From Symbiodinium microadriaticum (lineage: Eukaryota > Sar > Dinophyceae > Suessiales > Symbiodiniaceae), in contig LSRX01000176.1 of NCBI GenBank assembly GCA_001939145.1, positions 560,359 through 624,358 of the forward strand: DNA of 64,000 nt, given 5' to 3'. This document shows positions 32,529 to 43,511 of this stretch, piece by piece. The notes beneath the pieces were generated by a model, which worked only from the letters and a program-made list of their open reading frames with translations, did not search any database and was not told the origin of the DNA. Position 1 is the first letter of the stretch. Each line of letters opens with the position of its first letter. Position numbers and translations under genes: made by a program.

Positions 32529-33222
32529 TAAAGCGAGGTTCGGAGTCGCTGCACCCCGAAACCCGACTCCCAGCCTGCTCTGTTGGTTGCAAACGATGTT
32601 GAACAAGGCAGTGAAGAAGACCACCTCACGGTTTAGGGCGTAGGGTGTAGGGTTTAGGGGTTAGGGGTTTGGGGGTTTAGGGGTTTAGGGGAATCTCAAG
32701 TATGGATGTTGGGAGTCGCGCATCAGGGATTAGGTGATTGGGTGATGAGGGGCCAAAGCCTGAGGCGTCGAGGGAGTCAGGGGCAGAACTGGGGCAAGAT
32801 CTAAATGTTCAAATTGTATACTCCGTGGCTCAGGCTGTTTCCCCAAAACGGTACAGAACCCTCCAACCTTTCGCTCGAGCCCGAAAACCAAAAGCCACAT
32901 CCCCATGCAGTCCCTGTATCAGTATATCAGATAGTAACAATATGGCCAAAACTCACTCTAATTATTGCTAAGGCCTTCTGTGCCGTACCTCCTTTTGGCC
33001 CTGACTACCCCAAAGTCAGGATCTTGTGTTGTAGGTGTCTCTTTGAGTTCAGCTGTTTTCTTCGGGCTCAATGGGCATAACCGCATCGTGACACAGCAGC
33101 GGGCTGACAAGTTCACTAAACCAAGGGTTTAAGTCGGTTTAAGTGGAGACCCATGCGACCGGGTTGCAGAATGCTCCATAGGCGCTGGCGATGGCAATCC
33201 AGAAGATTGAACTCTTGAGTTC

Positions 33223-33329
33223 TAACCCTGAGGGTCCAAGTAGTTGCCAAGTAGTCCTTATTTATGGTTTTGGGTACCCATAAAGGCCCCCGAAGTCCTC
33301 AAGTAATGAGTACTTGGACCCTGAGGGTA
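33223..33329. mobile_element. Foldback element, family G copy
   Basis: Left ACCCTGAGGGTCCAAGTA; right TACTTGGACCCTGAGGG. Both arms exact over about 17 bp. Confidence 0.8.
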
Positions 33330-33383
33330 GCACCCTACTAGACGATCTTGTCCGTCAACAGCACCAAGATCCTAAGCCCTGCA

Positions 33384-33676
33384 CCTCGTGGGATAACTAG
33401 GAATAATGTGGGAACCTGATTAAGAAACCCTGGCCCTGTATCCTCGATATAATAGCTTTCATATTCAGAACCCTAATGAAGGTACGCTCCAAGGATTTCG
33501 TCCTCCAACTGGAGTAGGGAACCCTACATGAATACTGCGTAATGTAGGAGCCTGATCAAGAAACCCAGGGCCTTTGTTAGTTAGGGTTCTGAATATGAAA
33601 GCTACTATATCGGGGTTATAGGGCCAGGTATTTTTTAAAATCAGGTTCCGACATTATTCCTAGTTACCCCACGAGG
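33384..33676. mobile_element. Large foldback element, family I (293 bp)
   Basis: Arms of about 95 bp. Left begins CCTCGTGGGATAACTAGGAA and carries TAGCTTTCATATTCAGAACC; the right end is TTCCTAGTTACCCCACGAGG with GGTTCTGAATATGAAAGCTA. The interior also holds a second partial copy of an arm (AGGAGCCTGATCAAGAAACC), so it may be a composite. Confidence 0.9.
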
Positions 33677-33889
33677 TTTAGGGGGCCTAGGGGCTTAGGG
33701 TTTAGGGGTTTAGGGTTTAAGAATTCTCCCGACCCCTACCGTGCACCCCCCCCCAAACCCCCCCTCTCCCCCCAAGTCAGGCCTGGACCCAGAGCTGCAG
33801 GGGCACTTCGCAGAAGTCCTGGCAATCTCACCGGTTCAGGGTTTAGGGTTCAGGGTGTAGGGTTTAGGCTTTAGGGTGTAGGGTTTAGG

Positions 33890-33965
33890 GCTAACCCTAA
33901 GGCTCAAAATAGCCCAAAACCCTTATATGGGCCCACAAGCCTTAAAATATGAGTCCTTAGAGGGT
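33890..33965. repeat. Family M repeat, copy 2 (inverted)
   Basis: Reverse complement of the repeat at 30590-30682. Confidence 0.85.
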
Positions 33966-34027
33966 AAGGGTAACATAATGTAAGGGCCGTAGAGTTTTTT
34001 TGGAGCCTCGGGAGCTGCATGTAAATG

Positions 34028-34172
34028 CAGGAGCCTTAGTACTCAGAGTAAGGTTTCGTCGGGGCCCATGATACACTATACTTCTATGAAGTAGAATAGG
34101 GCTTTTGGGGTCTATTGTTCTCTAGTTGTCATAAGGAGCCCCCACAAAATCTTATTGCTGATTATTTCGCCC
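34028..34172. mobile_element. Foldback element, family H copy (diverged)
   Basis: AGGAGCCTTAGTACTCAGAG on the left and AGGAGCCCCCACAAAATCTT then GATTATTTCGCCCC on the right. Arms imperfect. Confidence 0.5.
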
Positions 34173-34239
34173 CCTCTGTGGTTTGGGGATCCGTGACCCA
34201 CAGTCGACGAAAGCACGGTACTAGCCCCGAAGATCCCAC

Positions 34240-34288
34240 CAGTATGGAACTAAGCCCCGAAAGACCTTTCTGATCATGGCTTTGGGGA
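34240..34288. mobile_element. Family E fragment
   Basis: AGTATGGAACTAAGCCCCGA and AAGACCTTTCTGATCATGGC match the left interior of family E. The right half is absent. Confidence 0.65.
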
Positions 34289-34566
34289 GGGTTTAGGGTT
34301 TATAAAAGTTTCAATTAGGGTTTAGAGTTTAGGGTGCAGGGCTTCGGGTGGGAGGGTGTGGGGTTTGAACTTTTCGACTTTCGAGCGCAATTTGGGTTTA
34401 GGCCTAACGGTTTCGGCTGTCCGGGTTTAGGGTCTATATAGGGCTTTACGGCTTGAGGGTCGTAGTGTCCAGGGTTTCTACAGGTGTTGGTTTTGCATGG
34501 TGTGGAAGGCAGAAGTCCAGGTACAAGTGCTGTTTTCGTAGATACTTCAGGGACTGCCGATATACT

Positions 34567-34803
34567 CTATTTCAACACCCCTGTATGCAGTACTGCAGCC
34601 TGCTCACAGTGATACAGCACGTCACATGTGATTATAGAGTCGTCTTCAATTTCAAAATTCGGCTGTCTGATGTAGGGGTTTTGCTTCTGTGCTGGCCTCC
34701 CCATAATAGCATTCCCAATTCCAAACTTAGATCGGACACCATCTTTGCCTGTCCCTGAAACCGAAACCCCGAACCGGAATCCGCTGCCCAAATACATGTC
34801 CAA
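34567..34803 (-). CDS. Exon-like coding segment, unidentified
   Basis: A minus-strand frame of 78 codons whose downstream 50 residues look like ordinary protein (KFGIGNAIMGRPAQKQNPYI, later DDSIITCDVLYHCEQAAV). The 5' part is glycine/phenylalanine-rich and may be intronic. An overlapping plus-strand frame is also open, so strand is not secure. No family is recognised. Confidence 0.3.
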   Translation of the reverse strand: MDMYLGSGFRFGVSVSGTGKDGVRSKFGIGNAIMGRPAQKQNPYIRQPNFEIEDDSIITCDVLYHCEQAAVLHTGVLK

Positions 34804-34924
34804 TCCTATTCCTTGAAGCTCCTTTGTATCATACTAGTATTTATAGGACAGCTTATACCTTCGGGCTCCTGGACATATTACACCTCAGAAGCCTGTTCTC
34901 GTTGCCCTGGTCCACATTAACGCT

Positions 34925-35045
34925 AAACCCTAAACCCCTAAACCCTCAACCCCTGAACCCCTGAACCCCTGAACCCCTGAACCCCTAAACCCCTAAACCC
35001 CTAAACCCATAAACCCATAAACCACAAGCCCTAAACCCCTAAACC
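34925..35045. repeat. Telomere-like CCCCTAAA/CCCCTGAA tract
   Basis: Clean octamer-type units. Confidence 0.94.
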
Positions 35046-35133
35046 CAAAAAGCATGAAACCCTTGCGGGTTGCAAGCCGGGCAGGCCGAGCTGTACTGCG
35101 TGTACTCATAGGCGAGGTAAGCCTCAGCTTAAG

Positions 35134-35218
35134 GGCCTTAGGGTTCTTTGGGTTCTTTAGGGCTTTGGAATCCAAACCTTCAGGGCCTTAGGGTTCTTTG
35201 GGTTCTTTAGGGCTTTGG
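35134..35218. repeat. Direct duplication, 50-bp period
   Basis: GGCCTTAGGGTTCTTTGGGT then TCTTTAGGGCTTTGG occurs twice, exactly. Confidence 0.95.
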
Positions 35219-35390
35219 TCGACAACCCAAACCTTCAAAGCGAACGTCTCGTTTTGACGCACGAGCTCCGAGACCTTAATCTCCAAACCCTCCTGTTGAC
35301 CCAAGAGCGCCAGAACAGTAACATCTAAACCCAGGAACAACCTGAGACTGTACTAGTAATATAATATAATATAATGCAGGGCTCTTTTGT

Positions 35391-35444
35391 TTTCTCTCTC
35401 TCTCTCTCGCGATATGTATGTGTATGTATATATATATATATATC
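35391..35444. repeat. (TC)n / (TATG)n / (TA)n microsatellite
   Basis: Three adjoining short simple repeats. Confidence 0.95.
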
Positions 35445-35609
35445 ATCACACAATATAATTACTAAAATAGTCACATGCCTTGAGACTCCAAACCACGGGA
35501 GCCATCAAGGCTGGTTCTTCTGCCGTTCTTGCATGCAGCATGAATGAAGACGTGATGCAGCTCTGCTGCTGGCCGCTGGCCCAAACACCAGCAAGTCCCA
35601 CAGAATGTT

Positions 35610-35719
35610 TATTTGGGACTTTCCGAAAATTAGGATACCGTATTTTGGGGTCCTTATAACAAAGATCCTACTGTTTAGGGTACTATATTAGGGTCCCCTA
35701 TTGTCGGAAACCCCGATTT
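35610..35719. mobile_element. Foldback element, family K copy 1
   Basis: TTTGGGACTTTCCGAAAATT on the left faces CCTATTGTCGGAAACCCCGA on the right. Relatives lie inverted at 43628-43757. Confidence 0.6.
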
Positions 35720-36517
35720 CATGCTTCAGCAGTGGCAGTTCATCGTTGCTTGTATCGGTATTCCCTTGTTGAACACGAGGAAGTGTCTCCGTGGCTTGGC
35801 AACAAGGCTTCATCGTTGTTCTGCGGCCGATCATTCTGTAAGCCGTTGTTGCTCCTTTCTCAGGCCCCTTTAAAACCTAAACCCTAATGCTAAATCGACA
35901 CACTGTCGCGAGCAAGCCCGCACACAAGGCACGCAAAGGCGCGAACGCAAAACGCCCAGAGGCACCCTAAATCCCTGCCCCCGCGTAGTAAACCACCAGT
36001 AAGACTAAGCTCACTAAACCCATCAATGCACATCCCAACAGTTCTCGGTAGCAAAAGATTGCAGAATACCTGCGATGTGCGAGATTCGGGCCTCCATAGA
36101 AACCATCCAAAACCGAGCCGAAGGCCTCGCTTCCATCCTCCTAACACACCGGGCCCGGCCTCAAACTCCGAAAGCACCCGGGCTCCGAAGAACCTGGGGC
36201 CCCAAAACCCCGAAACCCCAAAACCCTGAGCCTTAACTCCGAGACTCCTAAACCCGAAACCCCCCTCCTAAAGCCTAAAGGCCCAAAAGCACGCCGGGCT
36301 CCGAGCTAGAAGACCTACGCTCACGACACTCAGGATGCAAAGTCCGGTCGCGAAAATGCCTCGAGCTTCATGGCGTTTAGGATGGTGTAGGGACTCAAGG
36401 GCTGTTAAGTTTGCAAGTTCTCTGCAGGGACTGCACACGGGTGTTACAGGTTTTTTCGATCTGTAGGGGTTTAGCGGGTTCCGTCCGTTGAGCCACGAAG
36501 CAGCTCCCAGGTTCAGG

Positions 36518-36633
36518 CAGAGGGTCCACATATACTACAATCATGGAATTAGGCCCCCAAAAGACCATCCTTATTATGGCTTTGGGGGGGAGTGGGGTAA
36601 TTCCATACTAGTAGTATATATGGACCCTCTTGG
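36518..36633. mobile_element. Foldback element, family E, best copy
   Basis: Left AGAGGGTCCACATATACTAC then CATGGAATTA; right TAATTCCATACTAGTAGTAT then ATATGGACCCTCTTGG. Interior AGGCCCCCAAAAGACCATCC and TTATTATGGCTTTGGGG. Confidence 0.92.
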
Positions 36634-36862
36634 TACGAAGGGTAGCCTGGCCATGTTACTCAGGGTTTAGGGTTGAGGTTTGATGCTTTAGGGCTTGGGG
36701 TTTAGGTTTTCGTTCACTCTCAACTCTCACATCCTACTGAGTTGACTCGTTAACCACAGCGCAGGTGTTGCCTAACCTGTAGAGTTTAGAAAGTACTTTT
36801 CATGATCCGGCAGTCTTACATGACCGTGAACCATCAATGACAACGTCTAGTGACAGCAAATC

Positions 36863-37063
36863 TTGAGTCGTCTATTTCTCGACATGGCGCTTGAAACTGA
36901 ATTAGATACGGAGGGAGTATATAGATTCCTAGAGATGGCTTCTGGCCGTGATGTTCACCTTCGAATACTGGCTGTGTTCACTGAAAAGAAGAAAGCACAC
37001 TTCGACAAGAACTACAGTATCTGGGGTTCCTACCCCTCCTCAGACCCCATAAGCTTACCTTGA
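36863..37063 (+). CDS. Exon-like coding segment, unidentified
   Basis: Sixty-six codons, the first 52 of clearly protein-like composition (SRLFLDMALETELDTEGVYR, then FLEMASGRDVHLRILAVF and a Lys-rich KKKAHFDKN). A possible acceptor (GTGACAG) lies just upstream at about 36855. The true 3' edge may be near 37015. No family is recognised and no partner exon is evident; family E and F foldbacks lie within 250 bp on either side. Confidence 0.4.
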   Translation: MSRLFLDMALETELDTEGVYRFLEMASGRDVHLRILAVFTEKKKAHFDKNYSIWGSYPSSDPISLP

Positions 37064-37157
37064 ATGAACAGAAGATGAGGGGCCCGTTATGTACACTCTA
37101 ACTCTAAACAGCGGCGCGCTTACTCAAGAGTTTCAAGACAGGAGCCTGATTCTCTTA

Positions 37158-37270
37158 CCCAGAGGCTCCAAAACCCCTTAATTAAGGAATATACCTTAAA
37201 CCTTTTTAGGGTTCCTATTATATTATTAAGGTATATATATTCCTTAATTCAGGACCCGAAACCCTTGGGG
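37158..37270. mobile_element. Foldback element, family F copy
   Basis: Left CCCAGAGGCTCCAAAACCCC then TTAATTAAGGAATATACC; right TTAAGGTATATATATTCCTT then AATTCAGGACCCGAAACCC. Confidence 0.75.
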
Positions 37271-37369
37271 ATGAAACGACCCCTACGAGCAGGGGGCCCT
37301 GTACCTTTGTAGTCGTGTGAACCGTTGTGTGGTCTCCGAACCTGAAACCCGTTCAGGGTTCATTACATC

Positions 37370-37468
37370 CACCCTAAACCCTAAACTCTAGACCCTAAAC
37401 CCTCTACCCTAAACCCTAAACCCTAGAACCTAAATCATAGACCCTAAACTCTAGACCCTAAACTCTAG
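37370..37468. repeat. Telomere-like variant tract (CCCTAAACTCTAGA)
   Basis: CCCTAAAC alternates with CTCTAGAC units. Confidence 0.92.
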
Positions 37469-37765
37469 TCCAGAAGGACCGCCAGCCCTTCCAGCGCAAA
37501 CCAAGTCGCACATGGCACAGGCCATGTGCAGGACTGGAACCTGTACCAAGGCTCAGCGCTGTTGCGATTTTGGGGTTTCTTGAGGGTTCATAGCGTATCG
37601 GGCTTCAGTTTTGGGGTTCATTAGTTGGGGGTTTGGGGTGTCGGGTTTAGGGTTTAGGGGTTCAGGGCCCCCCCAACCCCTCGTCAGCAGGAAAGAGCGC
37701 CGGTTGAGTCTTCTTGATTTCTGAATGGGAGCTAGGATTAGGGGGACCCTTGGGGTTTTAGACCC

Positions 37766-37833
37766 TCTCAAATAAGGTCCCCTTTAAGAGAGCCACAAGT
37801 AGGGTTCAGAAGGGTCGGTCTCCCTAGTGCTAC
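37766..37833. mobile_element. Foldback element, family L copy 1
   Basis: TCTCAAATAAGGTCCCCTTT, AAGAGAGCCACAAGTAGGGT and GAAGGGTCGGTCTCCCTAG match 51723-51793. Confidence 0.65.
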
Positions 37834-38384
37834 CTAGGACTGCAGCTTCCAGAGAATACTCTTTACCACGACCGGAAACCTGAGTTTCAAGGTGGGCAGG
37901 AGAAGCTTAGACCCTAAACCGACAGGGCATCACGGGCGGGCCGAGGAGACTTGGGGGATAGAGCCTCCTGGGGTTTCTCCGGGCTGTGGCTTCACTTACT
38001 TGCAGGTTCATGGGCAGCAAAAAAAGTGGGTTAGGGTTTAGGGTTTAGGGTTTTGGGTTTTGGGTTTAGGGTTTATTGACTATAATCGTAGCTCATATTC
38101 TTAGGCGCCTCAAAACCCCAAAGATAACTACTGTACGCATGGGCCTCCAAACACAACCCTCCGACTGAGCTTCCTCATCCTACACTTGCTTTGAGGGTCC
38201 ATGACCGTGGCCGCAAGCAATAGAGGGGCCAAGAATAAAAAGCACCCTAAGAACTACTATTATTCCTTTTTTCGGACACCAAATTTAGCTGGTGGCCGTC
38301 AATAACCTGCCTGCAGCTCATCCAGAGCTTCTCTCGTGGATTCTTCTGCCTCGGCTTCAGGGCGAAAGAAGGCAAGTACCTGAA

Positions 38385-38590
38385 ACCCAAACCCTAAACC
38401 CTATGTTCACTGTAAACCTAAACCCTAAACCCTAAACCCTACACCCTGCACCCTAAACCCTAAACCCTAAAAGCCCTAAAAACCCTAAGCCTAAACGATT
38501 GGAGCAAGGTTCGGGGACTGAGGGTCTCTAGGGCTTAGGGCTTTTACGGTTTAGGGTTTGCTTTAGGGTTTAGGGCTTAGGGTATAGGGA
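38385..38590. repeat. Telomere-like tracts, strand switch
   Basis: CCCTAAA to about 38495, TTTAGGG from about 38525, with a 30-bp spacer. Confidence 0.92.
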
Positions 38591-38909
38591 ACATGTGCCT
38601 TAGTACAAATCTACTGGCAAGTTTCAAGACGAATCATAGCGGTTCCTGGCGCGACTCCATCTGCAAATGAACCCCTTCAAACTCAGCATATAACCCCTAA
38701 TCTTCAGGGTCCAAAGTCATTGATAGCTCCATGGACCATAGCCCGAAGCCCTCGAGCCCCAAACCTTCAACCCAAGGAAAGCACATCAGTTTCTCCAAGA
38801 GGCAGCTTGTGCGTCTTCATCGACCTTACTTGCTTGTTGATGGTGCAGTTCGAGAGCTACCAGCCCCTTACAGACGGGCGGTAGCTGAGGTTTCTCTATG
38901 TAGAACTCC

Positions 38910-38990
38910 ATAAGCCCCATAAACCCCCTAAACCCCCAAACCCCCTAACCCCCAAACCCCTAAACCCCGAAACCCCTAAACCCCTAAGCT
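38910..38990. repeat. Telomere-like CCCCTAAA tract
   Basis: C-rich variants of the heptamer. Confidence 0.9.
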
Positions 38991-39171
38991 CCACCTTTGC
39001 TACCGATGAAATGCCCAGTCTTCCAAGCGCCGGCTCGATGCTCAATCGGCTCGCGGTTCACGATGAGGGTGTCAGGGTTTAGAGCTTGCAATATGATGGG
39101 GTTTTTTAAGACCCATGAAACGGCGTGCCATAAGTGCAAGGTTCTATGAGGGATTCAGTGGCTTGGTACAC

Positions 39172-39330
39172 TGCTACTGCATATTGCTACTGCTGCTACT
39201 GCTGCTGCTGCCACTACTGCTACCAGCTACCACCACCGCCACCACCACCACCACCACCACCGCCGCCACACCACCGCCGCCGCCACACCACCGCCACCAC
39301 CACCACCACCACCACCACCACCATCATCAG
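39172..39330. repeat. CTG/CTA then CAC/CGC triplet array
   Basis: CTGCTACTG triplets pass into about 30 CAC/CGC triplets. It reads as Leu, Pro, His or Thr runs depending on frame. Confidence 0.95.
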
Positions 39331-39382
39331 TTCCACAGCATCTAGCAGCAATCCACAGTTGTAGTAGTGGTGGTCGACATTA

Positions 39383-39703
39383 ATGCAGCCGCAGATTTCA
39401 CTGGTACAGCAGTACACCAGGTCAACAAGCATACACTGCAACTTCAACGAGAACGAGGATCACCATGAGAGGTGCCAACGTTGCGGCGAAAGAAAGCGCA
39501 AGTTGAAGAGCAACGGTCCGAAGATCCGAAGAATCAGAACCTTGAATGTACTCTGTAAGACCAAGGAAAAGAAGACTAAAACTCGTGCCAAGAAGGAAAC
39601 ATCGGGAGAAGGGCACCAACTGAAAAAAGATCCGAATACACGAATAACGCACTTAGTACAGCTTGCTTGTAGTGAATCCTGCGGAAGGACCCTCAATTAC
39701 TAA
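39383..39703 (+). other. Basic open frame after triplet repeat, possible exon
   Basis: A plus-strand frame of 106 codons, Lys/Arg-rich with a CQRC pair (ERCQRCGERKRKLKSN). It starts just after the CAC array and runs to TAA. A minus-strand frame of about 78 codons is also open. No splice sites or family support it. Confidence 0.25.
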
Positions 39704-39732
39704 AACCCCTGAACCCCTAGCCCAAAAACCTA

Positions 39733-39828
39733 CGCATAGGCTCCAAAGTAGTTCCTTTTTGGGATTACCTTGTAGGATCCTAAATATAAACCACAACATT
39801 AACAAGGAACTACTTTGGAGCATATGGG
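39733..39828. mobile_element. Foldback element, family B copy 2
   Basis: Left CGCATAGGCTCCAAAGTAGT then TCCTTTTTGGG; right AAGGAACTACTTTGGAGCAT then ATGGG. TA both sides. The TCCAAA/TTTGGA arms differ from copy 1 but pair with each other. Confidence 0.93.
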
Positions 39829-40339
39829 TAAACCCCAAACCGCTCATCACCGGAAGCCGAAAAAAGTCATACTCGGATCCTGGCGTCGGCCGGAGGGGCT
39901 TGGAAAAGCATCAGCGCCTGATGCTTCTACTCGTTGCGTTTGAGGCTGTAGAGTTTAGGGTTTAGGGTTTGTAGGGTTTAGGGCTGTAGAACGTAGAGGA
40001 TTTAAGGTTTGGGGTAGCGGGTGTAGAGATTCCGCTGCTATGGTTCTTCATAGCGCAGGCTCTTGCCACATTTAGGCAAACAAGAAGCACTGGCTCAACG
40101 TTCTGTTAGTGTTGAGGGCTGTGCATGCAGTCAGAACGGTTCTACCTGCGCTTTGGGGATGCATGCGGGTGCAGACCACGCTGAAGCAAACTCGGGGTTC
40201 AGGGTTTTGGGTCTCTCCGTGGGCTGTCTGCATGTTTCGCAGGCTGGTTAAGCCCAAGCATGGTAGCTCAGCGTTTAAGAGTTCGAGCACGACTGCATGG
40301 ACTCCCGTGCAAGAGGGTGTCACGTAATTGAGCCTCGCG

Positions 40340-40620
40340 GTGGATCCCTCGTCCTTCACCAACCAGGCCCAAGAAAGTTCAAACCTCTTCCACAATGGAG
40401 ATGAAATCAAGGGAATGCCAAACCGTCCAAAGCTCTTTGAGGTCTACGGTGAACTGCGATCCGGGCATTTGTCGCGCCGCCATCTGCATCTGCCATGGCA
40501 CCGGGTTTCAGTGCGGTGATGCGGACCTTCCAAGTGGAAGCTGGTTTCTGAGCTCCTCCGGCTGTTCAGGTGGAAAGGCGTGGCATGTGCTGTGCTGACT
40601 GGTCCGGTCGGCGACGTAGT
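40340..40620 (+). CDS. Exon-like coding segment(s), unidentified, with in-frame stop
   Basis: One plus-strand frame reads protein-like from about 40340 (DPSSFTNQAQESSNLFHNGD, later PKLFEVYGELRSGHLSRRHL) to TGA at about 40519, then continues in the same frame (CGPSKWKLVSELLRLFRWKG, VACAVLTGPVGDVVV) to TGA at 40627. Either the gene ends at the first stop, a tiny intron spans it, or it is a pseudogene. No family is recognised. The 40703 island downstream is on the same strand. Confidence 0.35.
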
Positions 40621-40702
40621 GGTGTGATCGCAATGCGTAGGCCTAAAGAAATCACTTGCATCCTACGGCCCTTCAAAGACCTTTCAAAAGGGCCTCCTTC
40701 GT

Positions 40703-41008
40703 TTGCAAGTAGTCATGGCTGACCGTGCCGCATCTACGGTGTTCTTGATTCTGAGAGAGGACGACGTCAAGCCACGAAAACGAGCAGAGCCGCAGTTGAT
40801 CCACAATCCGTTCCCTAAGGAGTCTGGGGCTTACAGTGCCACAAATAAACACGAAACGGCAAACTCCCAACCCACACCTTTGAACCGACTGTACGGCAAG
40901 TCCGTTTCGAGTCGGATCTGCTCTGAGATGCTTAACAAAGGATCGCAATTGCCAATCACGCTCTGTGTTCGGGCCCTTAACCTTAACTCCCCTAGCTGGA
41001 AAGTGTAA
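40703..41008 (+). CDS. Exon-like coding segment, unidentified
   Basis: An open plus-strand frame of 101 codons with a normal residue mix (ADRAASTVFLILREDDVKPR, later NRLYGKSVSSRICSEMLNKG) ends at TAA. A minus-strand frame of 119 codons overlaps, so strand is uncertain. No domain is recognised. It lies 80 bp after the preceding plus-strand island and may belong to the same gene. Confidence 0.3.
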   Translation: MQVVMADRAASTVFLILREDDVKPRKRAEPQLIHNPFPKESGAYSATNKHETANSQPTPLNRLYGKSVSSRICSEMLNKGSQLPITLCVRALNLNSPSWKV

Positions 41009-41708
41009 ACCTCGTGAGTGTGCATTACACAATACTGTGTGTGAGTCAAATTCCGATCAGGGTTTAGGGTTCAGAGCGTCTCTTCTCTAAATCTTTCCCT
41101 AAACCCTAAGCCCTAAACCCAAAGTATTGTGAAGCAGAAGAAGAAGATCTGCTGGTGTCCACTACCTGCTCCAGCTGTAGGTCGCATATCAAACAAGCCC
41201 TGCCAGCTGAAATGATCCGTGCAGCGAGCAGTTGGTAAGGTAACTATTATTAGCTGTTTATCAACTCTTCTAGGTATCTCTGCTTAACCCCTCCCCCTCC
41301 AGTCTAGGTGCTACTGCATATGAGCCGCTGAAATTCTACACAAATCCTTCGGACGACCTCACAGTCTTGCCTCGTGGTTTGCGTCAATTCCCTATGGTCC
41401 ATGCAGATTCGGCCCTAACCGCGCTTTCTTTTCGACCTACGGTGCAGCATCCGGTGGAGATTCACGGCTACCTGGCAGGCCAGGAGAGGTTTGTTTTTCC
41501 TGGGGATCCAAAAACCTAATGTACTGCTTTAAGGGTATTTGAGAGAGGTCATGAACTATGCAGGTTTTGTTTAGGTCCATTTTTGCTCTTTTTGGGCTCT
41601 GGGCGGGTGCTTCTGGTTCACGGTTCTGGCTCAGGGGGTAGTGGTCACGCATACTATTCGTGCCAAAGCCGGTCTTGGGTTCGTGTCTCGAAGCGTCTAA
41701 GGTTTACA

Positions 41709-41822
41709 GTATCCCTAAGGGTCCATGTATCCAAATAGATATAGTTTGGCCTTAAAGTAGTCCCTATTTGGGTACTTCGGGGCCTATGTATATCTATTTG
41801 GCTACATGGACCCTTAGGGTAT
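41709..41822. mobile_element. Foldback element, family G, best copy
   Basis: Left ATCCCTAAGGGTCCATGTAT then CCAAATAGATATA; right TATATCTATTTGGCTACATG then GACCCTTAGGGTAT. Arms pair over about 33 bp with few mismatches. Confidence 0.92.
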
Positions 41823-42235
41823 AGTAGCACATGTCAAGGTTCCCAGCCTCTAAGCCGGACCCTTGCGGCGTCAAGAGCAGAGACACACATGCGCAAGACT
41901 GCGTCCGTAGACCCTAAACCCCGCTTCCCGAACTCATATTTGCTGCAAGGACCTGAGCTTTGAGGGTCTCGGGGGTTGGGCCTTCATGTAGAAACACCCA
42001 AAAAGAGTAGCTATGGCGAGAATGGTTGATCCAGGGCACAGGGCCCACTTTGCTGTGATGCAGCTTTAGGATTCAATGGAAGAGACGCCGGCCGGGGCTG
42101 CTGATGGAGTTTGGGACTGAGTGTTCCGAGATCATATCATGCTCGGGGTCTGTCGAACTTTGGAGTTTCGACCTGTTTAAGTGCTCTAAAGCCTGAGCCC
42201 GACACAGGCTAAATTTCAAAATATGGTGCATGTGT

Positions 42236-42392
42236 ATATATACACACATCCATCCATCCATCCATCCATCCATCCATCCATGCATGCATGCATGCATGCA
42301 TGCATGCATGCATGCATGCATGCATGCATGCATCATACATACATACATACATACATACAGAACCAGACATATGTGTGTATATATATATATAT
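42236..42392. repeat. CATC, CATG, CATA microsatellite series
   Basis: About nine CATC units pass into about 13 CATG units, then CATA units and a TA run. One base changes at each step. Confidence 0.97.
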
Positions 42393-43044
42393 AGCACCAG
42401 TGCAAGCACTCGACAACACCCCAGGAGTGTTGAGGGAGTTCAACATGGGCTCGCAAGGGACTTGAAACAAGGCACTGAGGGAATTCCGAAAGTCTCGAAC
42501 AAACTAAAAGACGCAGCTTTAAGTTAAGGGACCTCAACATGGGCCGCTATTTGTGGACTTACAACCGAGGCTTCATAGGAATGCACACACGGCATTCGAG
42601 GGAGTGGTCCGTAAACCCTGAACCTCGACGCAATGCATGAACAACATCATAAACACAGTATACCGTATACCCTAAACCCTAAACCCTAAGCCTCAAAAAT
42701 ATCAAAACCCCGATTCGACCCCACCACCTAAACTGTAAACCCTAAGCCCAGCCTAGACGCCCACAGCCGAACCAGGGCTTAGAGTTTAGGGTTTGGGGCT
42801 CCAAAAACACCACCCTGAGCGATACACCCTAGTAGCCATAGTACAAGTTGTAGCAACAATACGAAAGACCAGAGTAAGACAATTAGATTACTATCAGGAA
42901 TAGACAATATAAGATTCTGAAAGAAATATCTAATCATCATGATATTGGAATCCTAACTCAAGACCTAGCACATCCCAGGTTGCCTCGGAGCAGGTCGTGG
43001 TGGTCGCGGAGGAACCTGGTCATACCAAAAGCGGCAAATATCTC

Positions 43045-43425
43045 TAAGCAAACCTAAACCCTAACCTGAACCCTAAACCCTAACCCCAAAAAACCTAAAC
43101 CCTACACCCCAAAACCCTAAGCCCTAAACCCTAGGCCCTAAACCTTAAGTCCTAAACCCCTAAACCCCTAAACCCTACGTCCTAAACCCTACCTAAACCC
43201 CAAATCCTAGAGGAAGCTGCCAGCATTGGTTCGGCCTTGGGCTGTCGTCCGGCGACCGATCGGGGAGGCGCAACGCCCTGGGAGGTCGCACGGCGTGGGC
43301 TTTCGGGGTTTAGGGTTTAGTGGGTCAGGTTTAGGGTTTAGGGTTTAGTGGTTTAGGGTTTAGGGGTTTAGTGTTTAGGGGTTTAGGGGTCTAGGGGTTT
43401 CGGGGTTTAGGGGTAGGGTTTAGTT
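43045..43425. repeat. Telomere-like tracts, strand switch
   Basis: CCCTAAA variants to about 43210, then TTTAGGG/TTTAGTG from about 43300. Confidence 0.94.
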
Positions 43426-43511
43426 GTGTGATCATCACTACAGATGCAGGTGTAGAACCCCTTTCTTCCCGCTGAAGTCCAAAGAATCCCTTTAAAGGAG
43501 CTCGACTCCGC

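Larger units (their letters stand above)
29050..36840. other. Mosaic interval, mostly non-coding
   Basis: Telomere-like motifs, foldbacks and short unique pieces. Open frames of 60-100 codons near 29853 and 32805 (both plus) have some protein-like character but no splice support; neither is called. Confidence 0.5.
37070..39110. other. Mosaic interval, no gene called
   Basis: Telomere-like tracts, foldbacks and short unique pieces only. Confidence 0.55.

Noticed and set aside
40261-40310. tRNA-like GGTAGCTCAGCGTTTAAGAG followed by GTTCGA
   Set aside because: The A- and B-box-like pieces are too close and no cloverleaf or acceptor stem can be drawn.
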